A stretch of 40,095 nucleotides of DNA from Algoriphagus sp. AGSA1 (GCF_021390545.1 NZ_JAJUWR010000043.1:1-40095), one strand, 5' to 3'; shown: positions 24,880 through 34,692, numbered from the stretch's first letter. Notes: generated from the sequence alone by a model not told the origin. Numbers and translations are program-made.

Positions 24880-27342
24880 ATGGAAAGACTACTTGAAACC
24901 CATTTTCCTATCCTGAGTATAGAGCAGGACTGTATCCTTTCCAAACAAGGGGATATCACGGTAGCTTTCCAGGCAGAACTTCCAGAGATCTTTACCTTAA
25001 GTAATCAGGAATACGAAGCCTTTCATCAGGTGTGGATCAAGGCTATCAAATCACTTCCCAAGCACAGTATTCTACACAAACAGGATTGGTTTATAGACAG
25101 CCGCCATCAAGCTAATTTCATGGAATCCGAAGAAAGCTTTCTGCATAGAAGTAGTGAGCGTTTCTTTCACGAACGTCCCTATTTAGATCATTGCTGTTAC
25201 CTATACTTAACGCTAAGTCCTAAAAACAGGAAGGTTTCAAGCAGCCTGTTTTCCACCCTACTCCGCTCCCATATTGTACCTGAGGAATTGATTCTTGCTG
25301 ACACCATTCCCAACTTTCTGGATACCTGCGGACAGTTCGAACGCATCCTGACCGACAGTGGATTTGTTCATATAAAGCGACTAAAAGAACTCGACATTTA
25401 CAGCACTCGCACCCAAAAGGGAATACTGGAAAAATACTGTAGTCTCTCGGAATCCAAGGAACCAACATGGCTTTCAGACATCAACTTCAAACCAAGCCTA
25501 AGCATTGGTAACAAGCACTGCCGTTTATTCACCCTTTCCGATGCCAGTGATTTGCCTTCACTTTGCGGAAGCAGAATCAACTACGACAAATACAGTACGG
25601 ACACTACCAAATTCAGCGTAGGCTTTGCCTCAGCACTAGGTCAACTCTTACCCTGCAACCATATCTACAACCAGTACATCTTTATTGAAGATGTACAGCA
25701 AACTCTAAAAAGACTGGAATCCAAACGGCTCCGTCTCCAGTCACTTGCCAATTACAGCAGGGAAAATGCCATTGCAAGGGATGCTACCAATGACTATTTG
25801 AATGAGGCGATCAGTGAACAAAGGCTACCTGTAAAAGCCCACTTCAATATCCTAACCTGGACAGAAGATCCACTACAGATCCCTGATATCAAAAAGCAGG
25901 TTGGCGCTGCCCTCTCCCAGATGGAGGCTACTGCAAGGGAAGAAACCGTCGGAGCTGCCCAGATCTTCTGGGCAGGAATTCCTGGTAACAGTGCCGACTT
26001 TCCGATGAATGATAGCTTTGACACCTTTGTGGAGCAAGCCAGTTGTTTCCTAAATCTGGAAACTGGCTATCGCAACTCGCTCAGCCCATTTGGAATTCGA
26101 TTGGGAGACCGGCTCACCGGAAAGCCAGTTCATGTGGATCTATCCGATGAACCTGTGAAAAGAGGCATCTGCACCAACAGAAACAAATTCATCCTTGGTC
26201 CAAGTGGTAGCGGCAAATCCTTTTTCACCAATCACATGATCCGCAGTTATTACGAGCAGGGAACGCATGTAGTCCTTGTGGATGTGGGGCATTCCTACAA
26301 AGGACTCTGTGATCTGGTCGGAGGTTATTACTTCACTTATGATGAGAAAAACCCCATCCAATTCAATCCCTTTTACATTGCTGAAGGTGACCAGCTGGAT
26401 ACCGAAAAAAAAGAAAGCATCAAGACGCTGCTGCTTGCACTCTGGAAAAAAGACAACGAAACATTCACGCGTAGCGAGTATGTAGCGCTATCCAATGCCT
26501 TAAAAGGATATTATGAAAAATTGGCTTCAGATTCATCCCTGTTTGCGAGTTTCAACAGCTTTTACGAGTACGTGAAGTCAGACTTTCTGCCTCTTCTTCA
26601 AATCGATAAAGTCAAGGAGAAGGATTTTGACATCAGCAATTTCCTTTATGTGCTTCGCCCCTATTACAGAGGGGGAGAATTCGATTACCTCTTAAATGCC
26701 ACCGAGAACCTAGACTTGCTTCAGGAGCGATTCATTGTCTTTGAACTGGACAATATCAAAGACCATCCTATCCTATTCCCAGTGGTGACCATCATCATCA
26801 TGGAAGTCTTCATCAACAAAATGCGAAAGCTCAAAGGCATCCGCAAACTGATTCTCATTGAGGAAGCCTGGAAAGCCATTGCCAAGGAAGGCATGGCTGA
26901 ATACATCAAATACTTATTTAAAACAGTCCGAAAGTTCTTCGGGGAAGCCATTGTAGTCACCCAGGAAGTCGAGGATATCATCAGCTCCCCTGTGGTTAAG
27001 CAAGCAATCATCAACAACAGTGACTGCAAGATCCTACTGGATCAGTCCAAGTACCAGAACAAATTTGATCAGATCCAAGAACTCTTGGGCTTAACTGACA
27101 AGGAACGGGCAATGGTACTTTCTGTCAACAAGGCAAATGATCCCAATCGCATCTACAAGGAGGTATTCATCAGTCTGGGTGGAATGCTCTCCAAAGTGTA
27201 TCGTACCGAGGTATCCAAAGAAGAGTACCTCTCCTATACGACTGAAGAAACCGAGAAAATCAAGGTGATGGATTATGCCCATCGATACGGCTCCATACAA
27301 AAAGGAATAGCAGCACTTACAGTAGAACAAGTCCAACACTAA
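24880..27342 (+). CDS. traG: Conjugation ATPase TraG (VirB4 family)
   Basis: An 820-residue TraG/VirB4-type ATPase that powers assembly of the transfer channel on the inner face of the membrane. Walker A is LGPSGSGKSFFTNHM at about 437-451 and Walker B is LILIEEAWKAI at about 657. The first 400 residues form the VirB4 N-terminal domain. The size is normal for Bacteroidota TraG. It is followed by the three paralogous secreted proteins. Confidence 0.95.
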   Translation: MERLLETHFPILSIEQDCILSKQGDITVAFQAELPEIFTLSNQEYEAFHQVWIKAIKSLPKHSILHKQDWFIDSRHQANFMESEESFLHRSSERFFHERPYLDHCCYLYLTLSPKNRKVSSSLFSTLLRSHIVPEELILADTIPNFLDTCGQFERILTDSGFVHIKRLKELDIYSTRTQKGILEKYCSLSESKEPTWLSDINFKPSLSIGNKHCRLFTLSDASDLPSLCGSRINYDKYSTDTTKFSVGFASALGQLLPCNHIYNQYIFIEDVQQTLKRLESKRLRLQSLANYSRENAIARDATNDYLNEAISEQRLPVKAHFNILTWTEDPLQIPDIKKQVGAALSQMEATAREETVGAAQIFWAGIPGNSADFPMNDSFDTFVEQASCFLNLETGYRNSLSPFGIRLGDRLTGKPVHVDLSDEPVKRGICTNRNKFILGPSGSGKSFFTNHMIRSYYEQGTHVVLVDVGHSYKGLCDLVGGYYFTYDEKNPIQFNPFYIAEGDQLDTEKKESIKTLLLALWKKDNETFTRSEYVALSNALKGYYEKLASDSSLFASFNSFYEYVKSDFLPLLQIDKVKEKDFDISNFLYVLRPYYRGGEFDYLLNATENLDLLQERFIVFELDNIKDHPILFPVVTIIIMEVFINKMRKLKGIRKLILIEEAWKAIAKEGMAEYIKYLFKTVRKFFGEAIVVTQEVEDIISSPVVKQAIINNSDCKILLDQSKYQNKFDQIQELLGLTDKERAMVLSVNKANDPNRIYKEVFISLGGMLSKVYRTEVSKEEYLSYTTEETEKIKVMDYAHRYGSIQKGIAALTVEQVQH

Positions 27343-27352
27343 AAACACAGCC

Positions 27353-28057
27353 ATGATTAGCTCCCATAAAAACATCCGCCGTACAGTCCTGCTCACGGTA
27401 CTTTGTGTAGCATTTATCCTTCCGCCAACCCGGACTCAGGCGGCAGCAGCAATTCCTATTGTAGAGATAATTAAGGCTGCTGTCAAGAAAGTCATCGTTG
27501 CAGTAGATCTTCAAATTCAGAGGCAGCAAAATAAAGTCATCTGGCTACAGAATGCCCAAAAAGTATTGGAAAACACCATGTCCAAACTCAAGTTAGATGA
27601 GATCTCCAGCTGGACAGAAAAGCAACGCGAACTCTACGAAAAATATTTCGACGAGCTCCAACAGGTCAAGTCAGCGATTTCCAGCTACCATCGGGTACGT
27701 GACATCGCCCAAAAACAAACACTGATTGTCACTGAATACAAAAAAGTCTGGGCAGTAATCCAGCAGGATGATCATTTCACCATCCTGGAAAAAGAGTACA
27801 TGGGGCAGGTGTATGCCGGAATTCTGGGAGCTACTGTAGAAAACCTGGATCAACTGTCAATCCTTATCAAATCATTTACCCTTCAAATGAGTGATGGGGA
27901 AAGACTGACCCTACTGAATGAGACTGCTCTACAGGTAGATCAAAACTACCAGGACTTGCTCTCATTTAACCGCAGCAACGGACAGCTGAGTCTACAACGG
28001 GCGAGAAGCAACACAGAGATTTTACACATACAGCTACTCTACGGGATCCAACCCTAA
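27353..28057 (+). CDS. Secreted helical transfer protein, copy 1 (TraI-like)
   Basis: A 234-residue protein with a signal peptide (about 1-32) and an otherwise helical, coiled-coil-rich body. It sits between traG and traJ, where many Bacteroidota elements encode a TraI/VirB5-like periplasmic protein. Its C-terminal region (LQMSDGERLTLLNETALQVDQ) matches those of the next two genes, so the three are paralogues. A VirB5-like minor pilus role is an inference from position and shape. Confidence 0.8.
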   Translation: MISSHKNIRRTVLLTVLCVAFILPPTRTQAAAAIPIVEIIKAAVKKVIVAVDLQIQRQQNKVIWLQNAQKVLENTMSKLKLDEISSWTEKQRELYEKYFDELQQVKSAISSYHRVRDIAQKQTLIVTEYKKVWAVIQQDDHFTILEKEYMGQVYAGILGATVENLDQLSILIKSFTLQMSDGERLTLLNETALQVDQNYQDLLSFNRSNGQLSLQRARSNTEILHIQLLYGIQP

Positions 28058-28069
28058 ATCCCTATTCCT

Positions 28070-28717
28070 ATGAAAAAGCTACTTATTTTCCTTTACCTCA
28101 TCGCTGCGGCATTGCCAGTATCAGCCCAGAACTTCCAGGAATGGTTTCAACAAAAGCAGACCAAAAAGAAGTATCTGGCCGAGCAGATCTTTGCATTACA
28201 ATCCTACCGTACTGTCCTTAAAAAAGGTTATGAGGTTAGCCAACAAGGGCTCAGCTTGGTCAGTACCATCACAAATGGAGATTTTGATCAGCATAAGGAT
28301 CATTTCCAGTCTTTTGAGAAGGTAAGTTCTAAAGTAAAAAACCATTCAAACACCCGGCAAATAATAGGATTAGCTTCAACTATTCAACGGGTGTCAAGAC
28401 AATACCAAAAGCAACTTAGCTCACTCAACCAACTTAATGAGTCTGAAGAAAATGTGGTCAGCCATGTTTTTTTAAACATTCAAAAAGAAACTGGGCAACT
28501 GCTCACTGAGCTACAAGCCCTTTTGCATAACGGCGAACTCAGCCTGTCTGATTCAGAGCGCATCATTAGACTGGAACAACTCCTCCTGCACATGCAAAGC
28601 ATCTATTCCTATACAATGCGGTTTGGACAGGAAGCCATTCAATTATCCAGCCTTAGAGAGCAGGAACTAAACGGGATTAGCCAAGTAAGAAACTTTCATA
28701 CCCATGATCAACTCTAA
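28070..28717 (+). CDS. Secreted helical transfer protein, copy 2
   Basis: A 215-residue protein with signal peptide MKKLLIFLYLIAAALPVSAQ and a helical body. The shared C-terminal signature is LSLSDSERIIRLEQLLLHMQ, and a GYEVSQQGLSLVSTITNGDF segment lines up with GYTTLNSGYSQISNIASGNF of the next gene. It starts 12 bp after copy 1. Role as for that copy; it may form a mixed periplasmic assembly with the other two. Confidence 0.8.
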   Translation: MKKLLIFLYLIAAALPVSAQNFQEWFQQKQTKKKYLAEQIFALQSYRTVLKKGYEVSQQGLSLVSTITNGDFDQHKDHFQSFEKVSSKVKNHSNTRQIIGLASTIQRVSRQYQKQLSSLNQLNESEENVVSHVFLNIQKETGQLLTELQALLHNGELSLSDSERIIRLEQLLLHMQSIYSYTMRFGQEAIQLSSLREQELNGISQVRNFHTHDQL

Positions 28718-28728
28718 CCTACTCAACC

Positions 28729-29355
28729 ATGAAAAAATTACTGATACTGCTTTTCCCGCTCATTTTCACGATAAACCTTCAGCCAGCATCTGCACAGGCA
28801 GACGAAATTGCTCAGTTACTACTGAATGTCACCAAACTGAGCCAGCTCAAGCAAATACTCAGCGATCTGGAAAAAGGATACACCACACTGAACTCCGGAT
28901 ATTCACAGATTTCAAATATTGCGTCAGGAAATTTCACAATCCATGAAGCCTTCCTGGATGGATTGTTAAAAGTAAATCCAACTGTAAAAAACTATTACAA
29001 AGTCACAGAAATCATCCGCTTTCAAATCAAGCTGGTGAAGGATTATAAGTCGGCCTTTACGAAACTCAAAAACTCAGGTCAGTTCACGAGTAGGGAAATC
29101 TCTTACCTCTCTTCAGTGTATAACAATCTCTTCAAAAAAAGTCTGCAACAGCTCGACGAACTAACCTTAGTCTTAACTGCAAATAGACTTAGGATGTCAG
29201 ATGAGGAACGCTTGGCAGCCATTGATCAGATACATACCCACATGCAAGACCAGCTGATTTTTCTAATTGCATTCAATCAGGAGAACCAGGTTCTGGCAAT
29301 GAGCCGAATCAAGGCAAATCAGGAAGTAAATGGAATCAAAAACCTCTATCAATAA
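28729..29355 (+). CDS. Secreted helical transfer protein, copy 3
   Basis: A 208-residue protein with signal peptide (cleavage after PASAQ, about 23) and the signature RMSDEERLAAIDQIHTHMQ. It is closest to the second copy, sharing the G-Y...GxF repeat in the N-terminal half. It starts 11 bp after copy 2 and precedes traJ by 26 bp. The tandem arrangement points to local duplication. Confidence 0.8.
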   Translation: MKKLLILLFPLIFTINLQPASAQADEIAQLLLNVTKLSQLKQILSDLEKGYTTLNSGYSQISNIASGNFTIHEAFLDGLLKVNPTVKNYYKVTEIIRFQIKLVKDYKSAFTKLKNSGQFTSREISYLSSVYNNLFKKSLQQLDELTLVLTANRLRMSDEERLAAIDQIHTHMQDQLIFLIAFNQENQVLAMSRIKANQEVNGIKNLYQ

Positions 29356-29381
29356 ATAGGGAACTAAGCTCAACCATCGCC

Positions 29382-30605
29382 ATGAAAGTAATTCCTAAAT
29401 CCATAGCTATCATTTTATTCTCCATCCTTCTACCACTGACTACTCAGGCCCAGGTGGGCTATGATAGAGGACTCCATGGCGTGTTGGAAGACCTTTACTC
29501 TGAGATGATGCCATTATGCAGTCAATTGATCAGCGTGGCTCAGGGAATTGCTGCCTTTGGAGCTTTATGGTATATCGCCTCCAGAGTCTGGCGATCCATA
29601 GCAAATGCTGAGCCCATAGACTTCTATCCCTTGTTCCGGCCATTTGCCATCGGCTTTTGTATCCTGCTATTCCCATCTGTTCTTTCCCTGATCAATGGAG
29701 TGATGAATCCAACTGTCAACGCTACAGCCTCGATGATGGACAATTCCAACCAAGCTATTGAAAACCTTCTGAAGCATAAAGAAGAAGTCGTTAAAGGGAC
29801 TATTAAAGGCCAAATGTACCGAAGTAATTACAGGGAGGGGGATTATGAAAAATGGTTGAAATACACTCAGGGTTTGCCTGAGGAAGCTACTGCTCCGGAG
29901 GAAAGTTTTTTAGAATCTTTATGGAACAACGAACTTTTCTCAAATGCAAAATGGAGCTTCAATTTTAAACATTGGATTAAACAAGCCCTTGCTGAAATAT
30001 TGCAATTGCTATTTGAAGCTGCCGCGCTTTGCATCAATACCCTGAGAACCTTTCAGCTGGTTGTTCTATCCATTCTGGGTCCCTTGGTTTTCGGTCTATC
30101 TGTCTATGATGGATTCCAGCATACTCTTACGGTCTGGCTTGCCCGCTATATTAATATCTACCTCTGGCTACCCGTGGCCAATATCTTCGGTGCCATCATC
30201 AGCACCGTACAGGAAAAAATGCTCGTGCTGGACATAGGACAAATCGAAAGCACCGGGGACACCTTCTTCTCTGCCACAGATACAGGATACCTGATCTTTT
30301 TGGTGATCGGTATCATAGGCTATTTCTCAGTACCCTCAGTAGCCAACTACATTGTCCATGCTGCTTCAGGTGGAACACTTCCGCATAAAGCATCCAGCTT
30401 TTTCACTCAAGCTGCATTCAGCACTGTTTCCATGGCCAGCTCCGCCGCCAAAATAGCTACAACACGAGGATCAAGTATGTCTGCTGATTCCTATGGAGAT
30501 AAGGCAGGAAGCATGAACCAGTCCATGGCTTCACGTGGTACGGCTGCCGGTTATTTCAAGGATGGCAGTGATTATCAATCCAGCAAACTTAAAGGCAACT
30601 CTTAA
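29382..30605 (+). CDS. traJ: Conjugative transposon protein TraJ (VirB6-like)
   Basis: A 407-residue polytopic membrane protein with a signal-like first helix (cleavage near TQAQ) and about six further hydrophobic segments, among them FRPFAIGFCILLFPSVLS, FQLVVLSILGPLVFGLSV and YLIFLVIGIIGYFSVPSVA. This layout is that of TraJ, the VirB6/TrbL-like channel protein of these elements. The last 70 residues are hydrophilic and rich in Ser, Gly and Ala, typical of a loose cytoplasmic tail. Confidence 0.9.
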   Translation: MKVIPKSIAIILFSILLPLTTQAQVGYDRGLHGVLEDLYSEMMPLCSQLISVAQGIAAFGALWYIASRVWRSIANAEPIDFYPLFRPFAIGFCILLFPSVLSLINGVMNPTVNATASMMDNSNQAIENLLKHKEEVVKGTIKGQMYRSNYREGDYEKWLKYTQGLPEEATAPEESFLESLWNNELFSNAKWSFNFKHWIKQALAEILQLLFEAAALCINTLRTFQLVVLSILGPLVFGLSVYDGFQHTLTVWLARYINIYLWLPVANIFGAIISTVQEKMLVLDIGQIESTGDTFFSATDTGYLIFLVIGIIGYFSVPSVANYIVHAASGGTLPHKASSFFTQAAFSTVSMASSAAKIATTRGSSMSADSYGDKAGSMNQSMASRGTAAGYFKDGSDYQSSKLKGNS

Positions 30606-30616
30606 TCTTACTACCC

Positions 30617-31234
30617 ATGTTCAGCAAACCAAAAAACATAGACACCGCCTTTCGACAAATCCGGTTATTCACACTTACGATAATCCTCGGTTGTCTCCTC
30701 TTTTCAGGTTTCACCCTCTACAAGAGTCAGCAATTGACCGCATCGCTTCAGCAAAAAGTCTACATCCTGGCCAATGGAAAGGCTTTGGAAGCTTTTGCAA
30801 CAGACCGCAGGGATAATATTCTAGTCGAGGCAAAAGATCATATATCCGCCTTTCATCGGTATTTCTTCACACTCGATCCTGATGAAAAAGTCATCATCGC
30901 CAATACAGCCAAAGCACTCTATCTGGCAGATGCTTCTGCAAAACGTCAATACGATAACCTGACGGAAAGCAATTACTACTCAAATATCATTGCAGGGAAT
31001 ATCAGTCAGGAAATCAACATGGACAGTGTATCCATTGATCTGCAGCAAACCCCGTCTTACTTCCGGTATTATGGTACCCAACAGTTGACCCGGACAGGCT
31101 CCATCGTTACCCGAAAAATAGTAACTGAAGGTTACCTGCGCGAGGTGTCCCGCAGTGATAATAATCCTCATGGTTTCCTGATCGAAGGCTGGAAGACATT
31201 GGAAAATAAAGATACACATATTCAAAACCGCTAA
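30617..31234 (+). CDS. traK: Conjugative transposon protein TraK (VirB8-like)
   Basis: A 205-residue protein with one N-terminal transmembrane helix (about 20-35) and a periplasmic domain. The FRQIRLFTLTIILGC start, HRYFFTLDPDE in the middle and the RKIVTEGYLREVSRSDNNPHGFLIEGW end are as in TraK of CTnDOT-type elements, the VirB8-like assembly factor. It starts 12 bp after traJ. Confidence 0.9.
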   Translation: MFSKPKNIDTAFRQIRLFTLTIILGCLLFSGFTLYKSQQLTASLQQKVYILANGKALEAFATDRRDNILVEAKDHISAFHRYFFTLDPDEKVIIANTAKALYLADASAKRQYDNLTESNYYSNIIAGNISQEINMDSVSIDLQQTPSYFRYYGTQQLTRTGSIVTRKIVTEGYLREVSRSDNNPHGFLIEGWKTLENKDTHIQNR

Positions 31235-31236
31235 GC

Positions 31237-31560
31237 ATGAATACCCCTCAAACACATCCCAATCCCATCGAAGCAGTCCAAGAATTTGGGCAACTCCAAG
31301 CCCAAAAATTCGCGGAACTGCTCCACCACAGAACTGAGAAACTCAGTCAAAGAGCTAAATACCTATACTTAATTCTCTTTCTCCTCATTTCATTAAGTGG
31401 ATGTGCCTACCTGCTTGTTTTTAAAAGCTCCTCCTTTTCTCCTCCAACAGAACCATTACCAACAACCAACCTCCCCTACTTTCCTGATTTGGGAAATTCA
31501 AATTCCGATCCCGACAGTCTCACTTCAAACCCTAACACTTCAAAACAATATAAACCATGA
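31237..31560 (+). CDS. TraL-like small membrane protein
   Basis: A 107-residue protein with a helical, charged N-terminus, one transmembrane helix at about 46-62 (LYLILFLLISLSGCAYLLVF) and a proline/serine-rich outer tail. Its position between traK and traM is that of TraL. It overlaps the traM start by 4 bp, so expression is coupled. Sequence conservation of TraL is low, so I leave the symbol empty. Confidence 0.75.
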   Translation: MNTPQTHPNPIEAVQEFGQLQAQKFAELLHHRTEKLSQRAKYLYLILFLLISLSGCAYLLVFKSSSFSPPTEPLPTTNLPYFPDLGNSNSDPDSLTSNPNTSKQYKP

Positions 31561-32864
31561 CTAACACAACAACCCAAAAACAACAGCAGAAACGAAAATT
31601 TCTTCTAATGCTACCCCTGCTCACAGTACCCTTTTTGACTTTTACATTCTGGGCTCTCGGCGGTGGAAACGGGATAGCAACTGATCCTATGCAAAGCCAG
31701 CAAAGTGGAATCAACATGGAGCTGCCAGGTATTGCAGATAATAAAACCCAAGTACTTGACAAGCTAGGGCATTATAAAAAGTCCCAAACAGACTCTGCTA
31801 GATTTCTACAGGCAGTAAAGAATGACCCGTACTATCGCATGGCTTATAAACCGGAAAAAAGCACCGGTATTGAAGATCAACTAACTGATTCCCAATCCTT
31901 GGAAAATGGCAGGTTGGGAAGTGTTCCTATGGCTGAATTTCAGGACCCGAATGAACGGTTAATTATGGAAAAACTGGAAACACTCAACCAAATGCTTATG
32001 GAAGACCCGATTGCTGAAGTTCACGATAAAAAAGTTGAGACAAACCAACTCACTCAAACTGCCGGTGATCCAACGCTTAACGCAGACTTGGATCGCTTAG
32101 ATCACATGATGCAGCAGATGCAGGCAGGCAATGCAAGCTCAGATCCTGAAATGCAGCAAATGAGCCAGTTACTCGAACAGATTCTGGACATACAGCATCC
32201 TGAACGTGTACAAGCCAGAATACGCTCCAACCAGATCCAGCAGCAAAACCAGGTATTTAGTGTAAACCCAATTTCTAATACTCAACATATTTCCAGTTTA
32301 GACCCTACTGAGGCAGCTACTGTAGGAGAAATAGAAACGGCAGGGAGAAATGGCTTCTTTGGCTTAGAAAGTCCAGACGATATAAACGAGCAGTCAAACT
32401 CCATTAAAGCTGTAATCCATGAAACACAAACACTGACATCAGGAGCTACAGTGAAACTTCGGTTGACTGAGGCAGCAAGTATCAATGGATTAACTATTCC
32501 CAAAGATCAGCTGGTATATGGCACCGCTTCACTCAACGGAGAACGTCTAAAAATTGAAATCCAGCACATTCGGGTACATGACCAGATTCTACCCGTGGCT
32601 TTGACAGTTCATGATGCAGATGGAATGGAAGGAATTTACATCCCAGGATCACTATCAAGAGAAGTGACTGCACAAGCTAGTGATCGGGCAATTCAGGGAT
32701 TTGGGATCAGCACATTCGATACCTCACTGGAAGCTCAGGCTGCAAGTGCGGGAATCGAAACGGCAAAAACCTTCTTAAGCAAAAAGACCAAACTGATTCA
32801 GTTTACGCTAAAAGCAGGTTATCAGATCTGGCTCAGTGATGAAAAAACCAACGCTAACTTCTAA
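31557..32864 (+). CDS. traM: Conjugative transposon protein TraM (VirB10-like)
   Basis: A 435-residue TraM. A basic cytoplasmic start, one transmembrane helix (about 14-30, FLLMLPLLTVPFLTFTFWAL), a long glutamine-rich periplasmic linker (about 100-250) and a C-terminal beta-barrel-like domain (from about 280: VKLRLTEAASINGLTIPKDQLVYGTAS...) match the VirB10-like core protein of the transfer channel. It overlaps the upstream gene by 4 bp and precedes traN by 10 bp. Confidence 0.92.
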   Translation: MTNTTTQKQQQKRKFLLMLPLLTVPFLTFTFWALGGGNGIATDPMQSQQSGINMELPGIADNKTQVLDKLGHYKKSQTDSARFLQAVKNDPYYRMAYKPEKSTGIEDQLTDSQSLENGRLGSVPMAEFQDPNERLIMEKLETLNQMLMEDPIAEVHDKKVETNQLTQTAGDPTLNADLDRLDHMMQQMQAGNASSDPEMQQMSQLLEQILDIQHPERVQARIRSNQIQQQNQVFSVNPISNTQHISSLDPTEAATVGEIETAGRNGFFGLESPDDINEQSNSIKAVIHETQTLTSGATVKLRLTEAASINGLTIPKDQLVYGTASLNGERLKIEIQHIRVHDQILPVALTVHDADGMEGIYIPGSLSREVTAQASDRAIQGFGISTFDTSLEAQAASAGIETAKTFLSKKTKLIQFTLKAGYQIWLSDEKTNANF

Positions 32865-32874
32865 ATCCAATACT

Positions 32875-33732
32875 ATGAAAAGCGATCAACTCACAAAATG
32901 GACAGTCACACTAGTGCTTGTGGGAATAACTTCTCTGGTTGGCAATAGAGTAAAAGCCCAATCAAATTCATCCTTTACTACGCAAGCAATCCCTTCTGTT
33001 TCCTTACAGATCAGCGAGCAGCTCACTACCAACCTGATTTTCCCGCAGGCCATCAAAAGTGTGGACCGAGGTAATCGAGAAATCATGGTTCAACGTGCAA
33101 ATTCCGTTGAAAACATCCTTCAGGTGAAGGCTGAAACAAGCGAAATGAACAATAGCAACCTAACTGTGATCACATCGGACGGTAAGTTTTACTCATTTAA
33201 AGTAAGTTATTCAGCAAATCCCCAACAGCTCAATTTGACTGTAATTCCAGGTTCCAAAAAACCTGCAGCTGAGTTCCCAAAGGGAACATCCAATGAAGTG
33301 GCCGTTTTAGAAACAGCTCAAAAAGTAGCTGTAAAAAACAGGCAAATTAAGCCGATCAGACAACGTAAATACATGACCGGGCTAAGTCTGACCGGTATCT
33401 ACATCGAAGAAGACCTACTCTATTTTCAGATCAGGCTGGAGAACCAAACCAATATTACCTACGATGTGGAACAGTTCCGCTTTTTTATCCGGGACAACAG
33501 AAAAGACAAACGAACAGCAGTACAGGAACTGGAGCAAATCCCCATTCAGATTCTTGGCAATACAGCACAAATTCCTGCCCAATCAACCCAGACTATAGTA
33601 GTCGCACTTCCCAAGTTTACCATTCCAGACCAAAAGCATTTAGGAATTGAATTAATGGAACAACAAGGCGGAAGACATTTGAAAATAAAAGTCAAAAACA
33701 ACCACATTATCCAGGCAGCTGTGGTAGAGTAA
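32875..33732 (+). CDS. traN: Conjugative transposon protein TraN (DUF4138, VirB9-like)
   Basis: A 285-residue TraN started at the ATG at 32875, 10 bp after traM; an in-frame ATG at 32836 lies inside traM. A signal peptide (cleavage after KAQS, about 28-30) is followed by the conserved TTNLIFPQAIKSVDRGNREIM and later GLSLTGIYIEEDLLYFQIRLEN, which are typical of DUF4138. TraN is the VirB9-like periplasmic partner of TraM. It is the last recognised channel gene in the window. Confidence 0.92.
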   Translation: MKSDQLTKWTVTLVLVGITSLVGNRVKAQSNSSFTTQAIPSVSLQISEQLTTNLIFPQAIKSVDRGNREIMVQRANSVENILQVKAETSEMNNSNLTVITSDGKFYSFKVSYSANPQQLNLTVIPGSKKPAAEFPKGTSNEVAVLETAQKVAVKNRQIKPIRQRKYMTGLSLTGIYIEEDLLYFQIRLENQTNITYDVEQFRFFIRDNRKDKRTAVQELEQIPIQILGNTAQIPAQSTQTIVVALPKFTIPDQKHLGIELMEQQGGRHLKIKVKNNHIIQAAVVE

Positions 33733-33797
33733 GATTCCTTACCTACAGAAAAACCAATCAATAAATCTTTATCAGTTAACCACAAACAACATAGATC

Positions 33798-34577
33798 ATG
33801 AACGAGCAAAATTTCGATTACCTCAAAAACCAGGTTAAGTACACCGGATTCGGCGAAGCTTTGGAGCCTCAATTAAAAGAAAAGATCAGCAAGGGAGAAT
33901 CCAATTTCACGCTAAATCATCAAGCAAATTTTGGAGGGGATACCGTCAATTCAAACCTGCATTTTCGAAAGTCAGAAATGACTGATATGTATTTCTTTAA
34001 CAAGTACGATCTGAGTCTGACCAAATCCGGACAGGATGAACCGGCGATCAATCAGACCTTTTACATCGGCAAGGACAACAACATCACATTGAAGGAAGGA
34101 TACAATCTGTTGGACGGACGTGCAGTAAACAAAGATCTGGTAAACAAGGAACAGGAAAAGTATAATGCCTGGGTCCAACTGGACTTTAAGGAAACGGATA
34201 ATCAAGGAAACTTTAAACTAAAGCAGTTCCATGAGAATTACGGCTTTGACCTGCAAAAGGCCTTGGAAAAGCACCCGATAAAAGAACTTGGTTATCCTGA
34301 AGACCAAAGCAAGCTGATGGATTCCTTAAAAAAGGGAAACCGACAATCGGTAACTTTTATTGGTAGTGAGGGCGAACAAAAGCGCTATGTAGAAGCCAGC
34401 CCACAATTCAAAAATGTGAATACCTACGATTCAAATCAGGTACGCACCTCAGAAACTATTCGGGAAGGCAAAAGTGAATCACAGAGCAAATCCCAAAAAC
34501 AGGAAGTCAATGAAGAATCGGATGAGAGTCCCAAGAAGAAGACACGAAAAAGGAAAAGTGCAGGAGTAGCAGGTTAA
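33798..34577 (+). CDS. Conserved mobile-element protein (DUF3945/DUF4099-like)
   Basis: A 259-residue soluble protein of a type widespread on Bacteroidota conjugative elements. The N-terminus MNEQNFDYLKNQVKYTGFG, the centre FFNKYDLSLTK with NITLKEGYNLLDGRAVNKDL, and GNRQSVTF are characteristic. The C-terminus is highly charged and ends in a lysine/arginine-rich tail (KKKTRKRKS), which could bind DNA. I am unsure of the exact Pfam name. Its function is not known; a link to DNA processing is guessed from its neighbours and the basic tail. Confidence 0.75.
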   Translation: MNEQNFDYLKNQVKYTGFGEALEPQLKEKISKGESNFTLNHQANFGGDTVNSNLHFRKSEMTDMYFFNKYDLSLTKSGQDEPAINQTFYIGKDNNITLKEGYNLLDGRAVNKDLVNKEQEKYNAWVQLDFKETDNQGNFKLKQFHENYGFDLQKALEKHPIKELGYPEDQSKLMDSLKKGNRQSVTFIGSEGEQKRYVEASPQFKNVNTYDSNQVRTSETIREGKSESQSKSQKQEVNEESDESPKKKTRKRKSAGVAG

Positions 34578-34587
34578 TTCACCCAAA

Positions 34588-34692
34588 ATGGAGCAGATGA
34601 AATCAAGCATGACAGAGAACGCAATACATTATAAGTATTACTTAGCTTGCAAGATTCCATCTGACCATTTAAAAAAAAGCATGTACAGATGA
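34588..34692 (+). CDS. Small ORF coupled to the following winged-helix gene
   Basis: Thirty-four codons from ATG at 34588 to TGA at 34690-34692. Its stop overlaps the start of the next gene as ATGA, the usual sign of translational coupling. The peptide (MEQMKSSMTENAIHYKYYLA...) is basic and aromatic. It may be a real small protein or only a leader that delivers ribosomes to the next gene. Confidence 0.4.
   Translation: MEQMKSSMTENAIHYKYYLACKIPSDHLKKSMYR

Noticed and set aside
32836..32874. Earlier ATG for traN
   Set aside because: It lies inside traM; the ATG at 32875 gives a clean signal peptide and a 10-bp gap.
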